64,000 nt of DNA from assembly GCF_905220415.1 (NCBI RefSeq), contig NC_059547.1:9188501-9252500 (forward strand). The letters run 5' to 3'. Positions 25,810 through 40,800 of the stretch are shown here, in pieces (positions within the stretch are counted from its first letter, which is position 1; each line of letters begins with the position of its first letter). Made by a program: the position numbers and the translations under genes. Source of the DNA: Colias croceus. Taxonomy: Eukaryota; Arthropoda; Insecta; Lepidoptera; Pieridae. The notes below the pieces were generated by a model. That model had not been told where the DNA came from and did no database searches. It worked only from the letters and a program-made list of their open reading frames with translations.

Positions 25810-28800
25810 GAATTTCCAACAGAGGATACAGATTACATTTGTTACATCTAATTTAAATACATGATCTTCTGCACCTTTAATTATAGGAAATTACAGCATT
25901 CATAATTATTACAATTCGTCAATCTATTAAAAAATATTAGTTAAAAAAAAAATTAAAGAAATTTAATAACATTAATTATATAGGTATACCAAGAAAAGTA
26001 TCACAATAAATTACAAATTTAAAATTACAATTATATTCGTCAAATTATTAAAAATATTATATAATCAAAATTTAATGAGCACTTAATTATACATACATAA
26101 TAAATAAATAATTATTATAAAAAAAAAATTACAAATTATATACTCAATTACAATTACTTATATTAAAATTTATTAAAATTTTAACGGATTTTAAACGCGA
26201 TTTATTCATTCTATTATTTTCCTGACGTTCAGAATCTTCAGAATTGTTAATTCAAAGCTTATCTTCTCATAAGCTTTTGAATAAAAAGCTTTGATTCTAA
26301 AACCTTTGTTTTACGTAAAAGTGTCCTAGGAAAGTTTTCCTTATTACGTAGCTGTAGCTCTTTCAAATCGTTTGTTATTTAGGCTTCTAACGCACATAAC
26401 TCCCAGCCATTGTTCAGATTTGTAGCCAGTAATTTAAGGGCTTACCGGATTATACAAGAAAATCGTGATCACTTCAAATGGGCTCATATGAATTAGGAAT
26501 AGCCCTATAAGTCAGCCAGATACGAGTCGACGGTAAGGGTGTCGCCAATTCAATTTTCCTTTACAGTTTTGTGGAGTGCCGTTTTGGATAACAATTCTTG
26601 AAAGTGATGATGAAATTGGAGTTTTGATTTTGTGCCGTAATTGTATTATATTTATATAGGTGATTTTTGGAGGGTTGTCGCGTGAAAACCACAGGACATT
26701 TCTTTGGCATATTATGATAATAATGTTACATATTATGTATTTTGTAAAATTTAATTGTACAACTGACATGATTAAAAAGAGCAACTATGGAGTTTCTTGC
26801 CGGTTCTTCTCCGTAGTCTATACTGCTTTCCGAATCGGTGGTAAATGTTAAAAATATGTAATGACGTTTCAAAAGTGCTTCTAGAAGTGAATAAATAAAT
26901 GTTTGAGTTTGAGTTTGAAGATGTAGTTTAAAAATAAATTAGGTTTCCTAGTGGCAATAGTCATGAAATCTATGAATATACTTAATATCTATGAATATAT
27001 GTAACAAAATCGGTATAAAAAAGAGAATTCTTTTGCACGATACAATACACAGTTCTGTGTTAGTATACCTAGTTTGATGTTCTTGGAGCGTTCATCCGAA
27101 ATTGGATATGGGTCGTGTAGCCAGTCGGTTACAGCTGTTAGCAGACTGTTCAGGCAATAAATACTAGTAGCCGACCGCGACGTGCCTTGGTGTCAGGTTA
27201 CAGGGTAGTATTAAAGTTAGTGTTATGATTTAGATGAGAAACGTTAGTGTAAAAGTAAGGGACACTATGACAGGCGTTTATGTCAATTTTGTATGATTTA
27301 CTTTGACAAAATACCTACTGACAACTTTATACATTTTCTTATCTTACTTGGTCAGTACCAATTTCGAAATAATATTACAATAAAGACAGTATATGTGTGA
27401 TGTATGTAGAATTCGAATAAGAATCTTATAACACATTAGTCATTCATTATATCAATTTCAATCTCTGCATACACAGACGGTATCGCGGTTTTAAAATTAG
27501 GCTACGTAAAATATAGTTATTAGCCACAAAAGAGTCAACATATACAAAACTACAATTACAACCAACTATCTTGTGATGATGAGAGATTGGTTGTTAAAAA
27601 AAAAAACTAGAATGTTGCCAGCAGGTAAAAGGGGTTGCCATCCTAACAAAACAAATTAACACCAATACCTTGTTATTGTATGTCAATAGCTGCTAATGTT
27701 GTTAACAAGCATGTTCAATTAATAGTTATTGATGTATGAAGATGGTTCAAACACGGATGATCATAACCTTCATACAATGTTGCGAGATGAGAATGAGACA
27801 GAATATAGGGAAAGTACGTAAATAAAAGAGACATATATAAAAGTGTATATATATTATATGTGCAATTAAAGTCACATCTACGTTTTTTAGTCAATATGTC
27901 TTTGAATGAAACATATTGTTTTGTAAATCATTGCATTAAGTTCTAGGCCCTTTTAAAACTTAATATAACATGTAATTTATACGTTACATCTTTATAACGT
28001 GTGTATAAATAAATGTTATTTTTTCATTTTTCATCTTTCCGAAGTACAGACGGTACAGTACAGACAGAAGTTATTTGTTTATTTTAAATATATTGATATT
28101 TTATGATACTTTACTAATAACTAGTTTAGTTTTGCATCATTCCAAAATCGAAGAATCTTGTAGAATCATTCCATTTTCTATTTGGGTTAACAAGCATACG
28201 AATACAATAAAGGCTCTTTGTGGACTTCTGAAAGTACGAAATTTATATTTTACATACATTTTAATTCGCTAACATAATAAGGTACCACCCACATAACATT
28301 ATCATTACCAATAAACGGAAAGGTTAGTGCAACGCGTTTAATAGAGCGATCATTTTTGTAGTAATTTGCGATAGAAGTATATAATTAGCATTCATTATTG
28401 AGATATCGGCGAAATGCTACCGTGTTGCGGTGTGTATTGAGTATTTATTTTGTTATAATTTATTGGTTAATTAGGAAAGGAGACATGTGATGATCTAGGC
28501 TACTAAAAGTACGGTGTAATATTTAATACTTTTTTGTTGTTAAGAATAAGTAGAAAGGGGAATCTCATCGGATTGTTTGGGCAAACGAGCTTTGAACTTT
28601 ACTATACTACAGTTTCTATGTTCATTGTTCATGTACGCAAATATCCATAGATATTCTTTTCTAGAATGATAGTGTGATACTGTAATCACAGAAAGAAGTC
28701 CCGAAAACATAAACAATGTTAGGTACATCGACTGTGTTCATGTTACCAAAAACCAGATGTTGGAAAATGCTAATACACCAGCCAGCCGATCAATATTTCC

Positions 28801-31800
28801 TACGTATCGACACATTCTTACATTTAAAGAACCGGAATAAAATTCCGTACAGGTCACAATGCTGGTAAAAAATTGTAAAAAGTTAAAAAAGTGTTATACG
28901 CTCATTTGTCTCAGCTGTTAAGTATACAATTTTATTGGTACCGACATGCAATTTCACCTCAATTTATTAGAAATGTTTGAACTTATAAACAACACGGAAA
29001 AACAGTGGCCACTTGACATTGATATACTTTCAATAACAACACTAATTGTTGGAACAACACGGAACGATAAAAAAATGTTTTGCGTAATTTTTCAATGAGT
29101 GCTTCATATTATGGAGGAATCTTTTATGCACGTTATTTGTTTGTGGAATAATAAGTAGTTGGTTTTGAATAATACGAGGCAAAATACACATCAATAGACT
29201 CATAATAATCAATCGCAAAATTGAATATTAACCGCAAATCTAGGTTCGTTCCCAGACGTTATAGGAAATTCTCGAACGTTCGTAGCAAAGGTGTCTCAAC
29301 GCTACGAGCATGTATCTATACCCTAGTGATATGTGCATACACGCCATTACATAAATAATGCGACACACGTGTGTAACATGAACATCAAAAGCAGAACCGT
29401 ACGTTTTCTTATGAGATCCTTAATTAGGTCCATATAGAGCGAGTCAGTTCGTTGTAAACTGTATTATTTCATACATTCCGATGGATGTTTTGTGTCGAAT
29501 TGTCAGTGGTACAGTTAGAGCTAGCGCGCAAGAGCAAGTTTTGTCTCCGCAACTATTTTGTTTCTCCCATCAGCTCTATGGGCTAGTAAGAAAGTGCACG
29601 CACGTAGCGACGCAACTCCCCATAGAGTTGATGGGAGAGACAAAATAGTTGCGGAGACTAAAGTTGCTCTTGCGCGCTAACTCTTAAAATTCAAATTCAA
29701 ATTCAAATTATATTTATTTGCAAGAATGTAGTTACAAATTATAGATGTTTTCATTACAATATTATGTGGCTAATACATTCTACCCATTTATTGGGTGTGC
29801 AAATATTAAAAAAGAAAGTTGATTAGTTTAATTATTTAAATGTACACACAATTCAATTTTCACAATTACGCGAACGCACTACGATTTACACGATTATATC
29901 ACTACACACTTCACTTATCACACACAATTCAGTTTACACTACTTCAAAGTCATAAATTCTTCAATGTCATAAAATTGTTTTACCATTAACCAGTTCGTCA
30001 GTTTATTTTTGAAAAGATTTACTGGTAGTTCCTTGAAATTGTCCGGTATTTTATTATATATTTTAATAGCCATAAATGTTACACTGTTTTTAGCTTTGTT
30101 GATTCTACACGTTGGGAAATGTAATTTGTTTTGGTATCTTGTCAACATATGCGAATTTACTTCTCCTTTCTTCTTAAAGTATTCCGGGTGATGTTTTACA
30201 AATAAACATACTTCTCTTATGTACATGCAAGTTAAAGTAAGGATCCGTAATTTACTAAACAGAGGTCTACAACTGTCTCTTTGGTTCAAACCGCACAGAG
30301 CTCTGATACATTTTTTTTGTGAGACAAATACCTTCCGCACATCACAAGATTGTCCCCAAAGAATGATTCCATATGAAAGTACAGAGGAAACGTAGGCATG
30401 ATAAGCATTTATTGCTGCATTCATAGAAACAGTATCTCTTAGACGCCGTAATACGTAAACGAAACGATTAATTCTGTCACAAACGTAATCAATGTGTTTG
30501 TTCCATTTTAGACCTTCATCCAACAAAACACCCAAGAATTTATGATGATCTACTTGTTCTATTACTTGGTTATCACACTTTATATTTAGGTTTATTTTGG
30601 AGCAATTCTTAGTATAAAATTGAATTATTTTTGTTTTTAATAAGTTAATTTTAAGATTGTTGTCTTCTAACCATTTTACAATATTTTTAACTGCTTCATT
30701 TATATCTCTCTCGTACGTTTCCTTTTCAGTACATTTAACAATTAGGGTAGTGTCGTCTGCGAATAAAACTGATTTGTGTTTCACTGATTTCGGTAGGTCA
30801 TTAATATACAAGAGAAATAAAAACGGGCCGAGCACACTTCCTTGTGGTACACCTGATCTATTAGTTTTTTTTACTGATCTATATACGTTTCTTGATTGAT
30901 TTACTATTTGTTGTACTTCCACATACTGATCTCTATCCTTATCTTATCTTAGATAATGTTGAAAGTGGTTTGGCGCCAAAGGACATTGTTAAGCCTTAAT
31001 GTGGTGTGCAAAAAGTATGTTAGCAGTATTTTATACGGTTAAATGCTTTATAGGTTGGTTTTGTAGAAATTATGGCTAAACTCTCGTTGTATCTCGCGTA
31101 TGTTTTTCTCTTGGATAATTAATAATCTCTCTCTCCAGAGATGCAATTATGATTGAGATCTTAAGACAGATTTCTTGTGAAGATGTACGTTTGTGGAAAG
31201 ATGTTATGTAATCATGAAAATTTGAAACGTAAATCCTTGTTTATTCTGCATAAGTAGTTAAATATTTCATAATGATAATATAAAGAAAATTTTGGTTTTG
31301 ACTAACTTTAATGAAAATATTACAATTTTAGAGTGAAATACACAAAACTCATTATAAATAGATATGTGTCACGTAGAATTTTACATGTAAATATTTTGTC
31401 ATATTTTCTGTTGTACCTATATAAGATGTTACATCGTTAATCGGCTCGTAGACTACATATGGCTAAATGAAGTTGCTCGATGTTTTAATGGCGAACAAAT
31501 AGCCTATTATTAATTTTGATATAGTATCGATAGATTCAAATATGTAAAAAATTATGTTTCCATAAGAATTACTTATTTCAGTAATTATTATCTGTTAAGA
31601 TTAAAAAAAAAAACAATTAAAAAATATTTTCAAAAATAACAAAAAAATATATTTAATAGAGTTTGTTATTGCAAAATATATGAACGAATTTTGTGTTGTA
31701 GCACGTATTATAAACGTATTTTAAAAGGATTAACTTTATTTCCTAGACGAGTTACTTTGACAAGACCAGTATCAAATAATATACCGTCTCTTAGACTGCA

Positions 31801-34800
31801 CGTGCAACAGCTGTGGTGTCTGATCTATTAATGACGGGGATATAACCCATTAGAGGTAAAAAGATCGTTATCTTTGAACTCTTATCTATCATATACCCTT
31901 ATTTGGCGCATTTGATAAATGCATTGAACCTGTCGAACGGTTGCTAAGGTCGCGGGTTCGACCACCGGCGCCGTTGGGTGTAATTGCGGATGTGTATGGT
32001 GTAACCGGAAATGATCGGTATTTAAATATTATAATCCAGATGCGCAATGTTTTCCCGGTAATTTAGTACTTCCTTGTAATATCGATTCGACAATGCATGG
32101 GGAAGCAGCCCCGTAATGAGACCCTTTACCATAATTGTGAACAAACATGTGACCAATTAGCAAGCCTTCAAAACAATTCTAAAATAGAACGCACGTTGTG
32201 ATTAATTCAAAAAAGGAACAAACAACATTGGCGCCAAAACACAAATTCGAAAAAAAATAAAGCAGCGTCCACACGGTGATCGTGAGCGTGCAGTAATTCG
32301 AGACGTGTCGGCCGCGACAGGTGAATGCGACCTGCCGCTGCTACACAGGACACAATTAGTGGCCCGATACCAATTAGACATCACTGAGCACCTACGGTTG
32401 GCGGGAAAACCTGACAATTTCGATGGTGTTTCTCCTGAAATATGTGTTTGCATTTTCTCGTAAATATGCAATAAAGTTTAGAAAAATATACTTTGTAAAT
32501 TTCCAAGTAATTTTAAGAAAATTTTTCATTGCAACTTGGAAATTGAACTTAAAAATTAACGCATCTATGTCTACAGTCACACTAATAGTTAATACGAATA
32601 TAATTTCAGTTTACAGACTCTTCTAAAAATTTAAATTATAAAAAAAGGGACGCTAGAGATAGCATAAAACACCTTGAACTAAGTTAAAGACGTGAGCCAC
32701 CGATATATTCTTCAAGGAAATCTGAACCGAGACGAGGCAAATAACAATATTGACTAGAAGATGGAAGTTTACTTCCATAATTATTTTTAGTAAGTTTCTA
32801 TTTAGCTTTAGAAACTTAAGGGCTGCTTGTTATTTGCCGTCTCCCTTTATGCTGTCATTGCTGCCATTGTAAATTTCCTTTATTTGATATGATTATCATT
32901 ATTCATTTTAATGATTCTCAAGTTTCAACGACCCCTATGTACCCGCTGCTACTATTTTAATCTGTTTGTTTGTGCTCACTGAATATCTTACTGGCTGAAC
33001 TTGTGTCGATGACCACAACACCATAAGGGTTATGACTTATGACATACCCCCATAGAGGCGAGTCACTGATCGATAATATAACATTAATATGCACACTAGG
33101 ACAAGAAACTATAAAATATAACAAGCCATAAGTTTATGCGGCGAATGTTCATCATAAATTACTAATAAATTAATTTGCAGGCATCTTTTAAGTCTAACGT
33201 AAGCAAATGTCACACCGAACGGACGAAACGAACGTATGAAAAACGTCTCCATGATGGAATTAATAAAATGCTTATTCCGCGACTGTTCCGTAATGAAGGA
33301 AGTCTTATTCCATTACATTCAAACGAATCGCCCATTGCAACAATATTGCATAAATTATCCCCTTTTTCGTACAATCGTCCGCATATTGCTCATTAGCTAA
33401 TACTTATCTGACAATTGCGTATGAGGTAATTATCAAACGTATGAAATCGAATAAATGTTTACAACACTGTCGCACCGGCCCATATATTGCATGCGTGAAG
33501 TCTCGCTGAAAAAATGGCGAACTAAACATTATATCTAACTTGTTTTGTTCGGTTAATTATGAGTGGAAAGATAAATACAAAAACGATGTTAGAGGACAAT
33601 TATCGCAAGGTTCATATGTCGCAGTAAAAAGCGAAACGGCAGTGGTACATATTTACGTTATTACATAATTATATGTATTTCCTTATATTAAACAAGTAAC
33701 AATGTATTCTAATTGTTCCACGGTTTTTATTGTGACAAGAATAACAGATTAATTTGAAACGTTAGTGATACAAAACAAACATATTTTGTTTAATAATGCG
33801 AGACATAGATTAATTAAAACAAATGATTGGTCATTTGTAAGACTAATAGCGTGTGTAAGGCCTACAAAGCAACGCTGCTGTATATAGACCAGTGCCACAG
33901 AAAAATAACTTTAATTAAAAAAGAAATAACTTCAGCTAATATCTTAAAATTTATATATCTCTGTCGTTATTTCTAACTATGTAGAAAATACAATAATTAA
34001 ATGCGATGGCAAAATACAAAAGAAGTTATGATGCTAATTCAGATTTTAGAGTGAAATATTGTCTTTCTTTCCTTCTTGTACATTTAACAATATTAGGGAT
34101 GTATCACACAATAAGAAAGTTATAGTTATAGTATCTTACCGCCCGCGGCTTCGCCCGCTTTTTCTAAAACAATTTGAGATTTAAACTATCCTATCTCTCA
34201 AGTTGGATCGAATTGCACATGGTTTGCGAATTTTATTATAATCGGTTAAGTGGTTTAGAAGTCCATTGAGGACAAACATTGTGACACGAGATTTATATAA
34301 TTTAGATTTATATATAGTTATATTAAGATTGTGCAGTATGCACTATGTAACTTCTCGCAGATGAGGTTTCAGGTCAACAGTCTGTTACCTACCAAATGTG
34401 CTAGCCGAGCCATATTTTTTCGTATATTAGCTCCATGATTACCTTTCAGACGAGCATATAGCATTCGCCTGCAACTGCCCACAACTCGTTCTGTTCTAAT
34501 TGCACCAAAAATAATTTTCAAAGGATTGTAATGTATGACCATCTTCTTACAATATCTTTGGTCTCTCATAATAAGTTGTCGGTCTGAATTCTGACTGTGT
34601 TCAGCTTAATAAGGATTCTCTGAACAAAACACTCACTAATTTTTACAGTTATCATCCACACTCATTATCATTAGCGACATATTTATTACCGAGAAATGAT
34701 CCACGCTGGCCTTATTGATTTTTACAATGTATATTAATTAGATGTGTGACTTTTACATAATGAAGCTATTCATTAAGACTATTACTTATCTCTTTTTTTG

Positions 34801-37800
34801 GTACGTTCAGTTTATTTATTGGAATCGAAAACAGTTGACCTTTTTGAACCATTAATTAAATGTAACGAGCATTACATAGAATTAGAAAAAAAGTCTCATT
34901 ATGACACTGAAGACTTCCGTAATTATAGAGATCCTAAAAAGGGTTTTTATAGGAAAGTTCTAGAAATCTAGCATTGTTTGACAAATGTTGATAACCGAGG
35001 ATTAATATTATACGTCTTTAAAGTACAATATTATATGTGTAATGTAAAGCATCTAAACTTATGTGCGCTGTAAAAAGTTGAGAGAAAATCGTAATCGTAT
35101 CGTAGCGATAAAGTGAATGTAACAAAAATGGTCGAATAAAATATGCGTAGTAAGTAAGACAACCAAGACAATCTTAAAATTATTTTATCAGCTTTGGCTC
35201 ATTAAAATTTTAAGTTCCGAGATTCGAAAATCATGCAAGCCCGGAAAATACCGTCCGTTTGATTTACTTTAAAGAAATTAATTATGTTGTACATCCATAC
35301 TCCATACTAATATTATAAATGCGAGAGTAACTCTGTCTGTCTGTCTGTTACTCAATCACGCCTAAACTACTGAACCAATTTGCATGCAATTCGGTATGGA
35401 GATATTTTGATACCCGTGAAAGGACATAGGCTACCTTTTATTGCGAAATATGTACCACGGGCGAAGCCGGGGCGGACCACTAGTATTACAATAATTCCGA
35501 TAATACCACTTGCTATATTTGCAAATATATACACAATATAATGCTTGTTAGTTCGTAAAGAAACGATATATTATACGGATACGTTTTTTATTGGGGAATT
35601 TTTGAAATTTTAATTTTAGTTTGTAAGACATTAATATGCTCGAGTAGAATTCATGAATAAATTTCACTTTTTCACACCTCAATTATATTCCTGGTCGGTT
35701 TTAATTATCATCGATGTGAAGTTACTAATTATTTTAACACTATAATATTTATTTGAATATTCATTTTTGATAGCTATGAGATATGAGCAAGTTTTTAAAA
35801 TGGAAACGTTTCTATGATGAAGTCGTAAAAAAGAATGATTGCTAAATTCAAAAGGTAAAGTTGTAGACAACGTTGGTTCTTTTATTGAGGAAGCGCAATA
35901 TTTTTAAAATTTTTATATTTCTTGATCTATTTCAGAGATCCAAAAAATCTGTATCCTTTTATTGAAGTACTTGCATATAATTTTATAAGGTGACCTACCT
36001 TTCACCCCCTCACACAAGAAAATGTTGTCTTCATCGACTTCATTTATTTTAGGGCTCCTTAAATGTTATTTTGATTATTTTAGTATACAGTCAGTCATAT
36101 AGTCAGTCGCATATTGTTGTATTTAATTTTATCTTCTCGGGACCAATTTTTATCTGAATTCTGTGTTATTTACTCTGTAGGTTTTTTATTACTACGAATT
36201 GCTAACAGATTCAAAAACCAAAAATAAATAAATATTTCTCTTTATTCTAAAATCCGAGTTGGTAATTAAAAAAATATGTATTGTATAAAATCAATAATTA
36301 AGACAGTTAATTAATACACATTGATATAAATTAAAACCGACTGGAAATAACTACTAAAGTATGAAAAAAGTTAAATTTATTAATGAATTCTGTTATAGAG
36401 GACATTCACGCGTTTCGCGTTAAAATTCCAATCCGTAAAAATTGAGAGAATTTTATTTTTTTCTAAACTTCCATATATATACTTTTTACTAAGCGGTTTT
36501 TAGAAAAGTACATTAATAGCCAACGTATACTTCTTTCTTGCTAATTAAAATTGTATATATGACAGTAGCTCCGTTAGAAGGCTGGGTAAAAAGCCTTAAG
36601 TTATTTCAGTATATAATTAACTAGCTGCTCCGCGCGGTTTCACCCCCGTGGCTCTACTCCTGTTGCCCGTAGCGTGATGAAATATAGCCTATAACCTTCC
36701 TCGATAAATGGGCTATCTAACACCGAAATAATTTTTCAAATCGGACCAGTAGTTCCCGAGATTAGCGCGTTCAAACAAACAAACAAAAAAACTTTTTAGC
36801 TTTATAATATTAGTATAGATTATTTACATAGAAAATGTCGTCATTGGAATTGTTGTTTTTGACTGACGTATCTAGAAATTTTAATGGAATATAACATTGT
36901 ATGTGTTTTGTCTCTTTGAAACACGATAGTCTGTTATCTAAAAATAATGTTAGGTATATGAAATTTGTACTAGTTAATTTGCTGCGATTATTTGTAGTAG
37001 TTTATCTAGTAAATTTCTATTTTGCTTAGTTTATTTTTTATACTCACCCGATCAGCGAATCACAACTAACTAAAGCCATATGAGGAAGAGTCATCTTTTT
37101 GCTTGTTTTTTTCATTTCTGCCAGGTTTACAATATGGATTATATTATAAAGTATTTTACCATGTAAGACGGACAAAAAAGCAAACTCCTGTTTAAAAAAG
37201 CATTAAATAACGATTAACGACTGCAACATTGAACTTTCTAAGCTCTGTTTTTGCATGTTAAAGCGGGTGTGCACAAACTACAAAGCTCGCACGGTGGGCG
37301 TTAATAGCACGTCAGCAAACCGCTTCAACACATCAACAGAATAATGAGCCGTTAAATAAAAATGTCTAAAATTGCCAACAAAGTAATTGTTACGTGTCCA
37401 ATAAGTCATAAAACGGCTCAACGTCGGTTTTTTCCCGATCACAGACGTAGGAACGAACGAAATTGGTATGCATGTTACTTTTTTGTCGGCAATGCTTTAA
37501 TTAATAATAATTGGTCTCTTTGCAGGAACACACCTGACGCCGCCCAGCAGAGTCAAGGTATGTTGATTGAAACATCGGTAGATATTTTTTTTTATGACTT
37601 TTTTTTAATTATACTCGATGCGGTCGCGAAGGTTAACGGAAGTGAATTATTTTAGTAATAAGGATTATTATAATATGCATTCATTCATGCATCTGCACCG
37701 TGTTCTTTTTTTGAATGTCCCTAGTTATCATGTCCTTAGTTATCATTTAACTTTGTAATGTATTATTAGAAGTATAATGTAAATATTTAAGTACGTTACG

Positions 37801-40800
37801 AATGCATACAATGCAATTGGATGTACAACTTCCTCCTTGATATGAAAATGCCACGTAACGAGCGAACGTAATAGTTTAATTGTATTGAAAGGATAATTAT
37901 AGTGTTTAACAATTTTCTAACGACACATGCGTAAGCGTTTTCATAATTAGACGGCTTGGGTTCGTCTCCCGCTGCTAATTAGATGGGCTGCTGATGTGAA
38001 AAAAAAAACGAACCAATCATCTCACATTAAATCATTTATTCAATTTGCAGACGTTTCCAAAATATGTAAATTTTTCAAAATATAGTTAAGGGCCGATTTT
38101 TCAATGCTTGGATAAAACTTATCCGTCCAATAAAGTACACAATAATATTAAAATGTCACGTAAACTGTCAAATACGGGCAATTAGAATACGTTTTTAAAA
38201 TGGTAGTTTTATACATTATTCGACGAATAAATTTTATCCAAGCATTGAAAAATCGGCCCTAAATCTCACAAGTCGATGATCATTTTAATTTAAAAGATAT
38301 AAAAAATGTGAGGTTACCTATGTCAAGTCTATGAAAGTTGCAAGAATACCTGTAGTCGAATTTAGAAATGTGATACAAAATACGATGTCACAACTTAAAG
38401 TTTATGACAGATGCCCGAACATTTATAACTCTTTCACGGTGCATTTAAATCAAACAAGCGAATGCTCACTCTAACCCCACTATGTCAAATTATTTTATTG
38501 TAAATAGGCGTGGAGCATTCTTTCGTTGTTCTTGATGCGTTCGAAAAGATTCTATGCAATGTTCTAATACTGAACAACACTGAATACGAGTTTTCGTTTA
38601 CACTAAAAGAATCACGAAAGAATGCTCTTGCTCTAGCTCTATGTTCGTTTGATGTAAATGTACCGTTACAAACATATTATATATCTTTATGAATATCATC
38701 CACACTTCCATACTAATATTATAAATGCGAAAGTAACTCTGTCTGTCTGTCTGCTACTCAATCATTCCTAAACTACTGAACCAATTTTCATGAAATTTGG
38801 TATGGAGATATTTTGATACCCGAGAAAGGACATAGGCTACTTTTTATCCCGGGAAAATGACGCAATCCTGGAAATCACACGGGAACGGGAACTATGCGGG
38901 TTCTTCTTTGACAACGCGGGCGAAGCCGCGGGCGGAAACCTAGTATTGAATATATCAATCAAGATAAATTCCTATATTCAGCAGACTCGTCTCAAGCCAC
39001 GGAGTCGCCGGTGAAGAGAACTCGCTCCAGCAGTTTCAACTCGCCGACAAAACAGCCGGCGACCACTCGCAAACGCACTTCTTCAGGCGTGTTTCAGGTA
39101 AGAAAGATAGATAAAAATATAGATAGAGGTAATATTGAATGGTAGAAGGGAACTGGGCTTATAAAGGCGGCCGTACACGGACCGCTTCAAGCAGTTGAGT
39201 CAGACGGCTTGAATCCGCGACCGGGATCAATCAATAACTGCCGTACACGGACTGCTCGAGCCGTCGCGACCGTTTCAAGCAGTCAACTGCGCGGTTTGTA
39301 GCGACAGCTCGAGCAGTCAACGACGGCGCCCGAGCCGTCCGTGTACGTCGCTCAGCCGCTAACTGCTCGAGCTGCCCGTGTACGGCCGCTCTAACGTAAG
39401 TTTTATCAGTTCTGTTTTGCTAGATTTTTTGGTATATTGTACTGTAAATTCTACGCTAGCTAATTTTAGCTTTGGACCATAACATAGATACATAATACTC
39501 AAATGTTATACGTATATATAATTTTTCTGGTAGTTATATAATATGTACATCCCAATAACATATTTTACGCTTTTTCTGACATTTCTCAAAGTATATTTTT
39601 GAACATACCTAAATAATGATGAATACCTTGTTTAAATTCTTTGCATTATATTATTCTTTTCATTTTTCTTATATACAGGGTGTTCTACCGTCGGTATACT
39701 AAGCTCAAAGAAGGTTAAACAATACTTATAAAATTCCAGATGCATTTTTTCAAATATATGAATTCTTAAAACTGTATGTGTACACTGTACACCCCTAACA
39801 AGCAACCGGCCCAACTTTGCCACCCGCACGTGATCGTGTAAGACTATGTTTTCATAGACAAAATGCTCACATTAGCGAAGCGGTGTATGCCGGATGCGCG
39901 AAGCTAGAGAAGAAAACTTGGATTTTAAGGAAAAATTTAGCAAAAAATTTTTGACGGAATTTTGTTAGTTAAGTATTTTTACGTGATCAGTGTATGCAAA
40001 ACTACAAGTTCCTTAGCGCTTAGTATACCGATAGTGGGACACCCGTGGAAGAAAATGCCTCATTTTTTTTCCAAATCCTTAAAAATATAACTATTGAAAT
40101 AGGTATAGTAAGTATTTTTTTTTGTTATCCTTTAGACTTAATTGGGAACTGATTTGCTGGTAAGTATTCCGGTCTATACGAATAGACTGTTTTTCGAAAT
40201 TTCCCAACAATTGGCATATAATATTACTTAAATAATATTTGATCTATAAAGACCAAAATAATCTGATTTTCAAAATTATTTTTATTTTTGTCCAATTTTT
40301 TTTGTTATATTTTATCAACCCCTATCTAAATTTTGGTCCATTGCAACTCAAATTCTGCAAATATGTTTTTGTCATATATGTATATTATATTACTTACAAA
40401 CACACACTATCGTCAATATGTTAATTTTACTAATGCTTAATTTACTACAAGCCCACTAATAAAAACAAGTTTTATTAAAAAGAAAACAAAATTTTTAATT
40501 TTTTAACATCAACAATTATAAAGTTTTAGATAAAAATCCTGTGTTCATAATAACTAATAAGTATGATAGAGTATGATCATGTGGTCATAATAAGTATAAT
40601 GAAAAAGGACAGATAACAAATATTGCCTCATTACAGGTTGAGGAGGCGGAACCGCCTCCAAAGAAACCAGAGCACGCTCGAGCGGATTCCGAAATTTCCA
40701 AAAAACCAGAAGTAAGAACCAATGGTCGGCGGAAAACTCCGGAAAACGAAAAGGAAAAGGCAAAAGAAAAGGCAAAAGAAAAGCGCAATGAGAAGAAAGA

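Noticed and set aside
40554..40788. Two minus-strand ORFs over PARN exon 14
   Set aside because: Shadows of the Lys/Glu-rich PARN tail.
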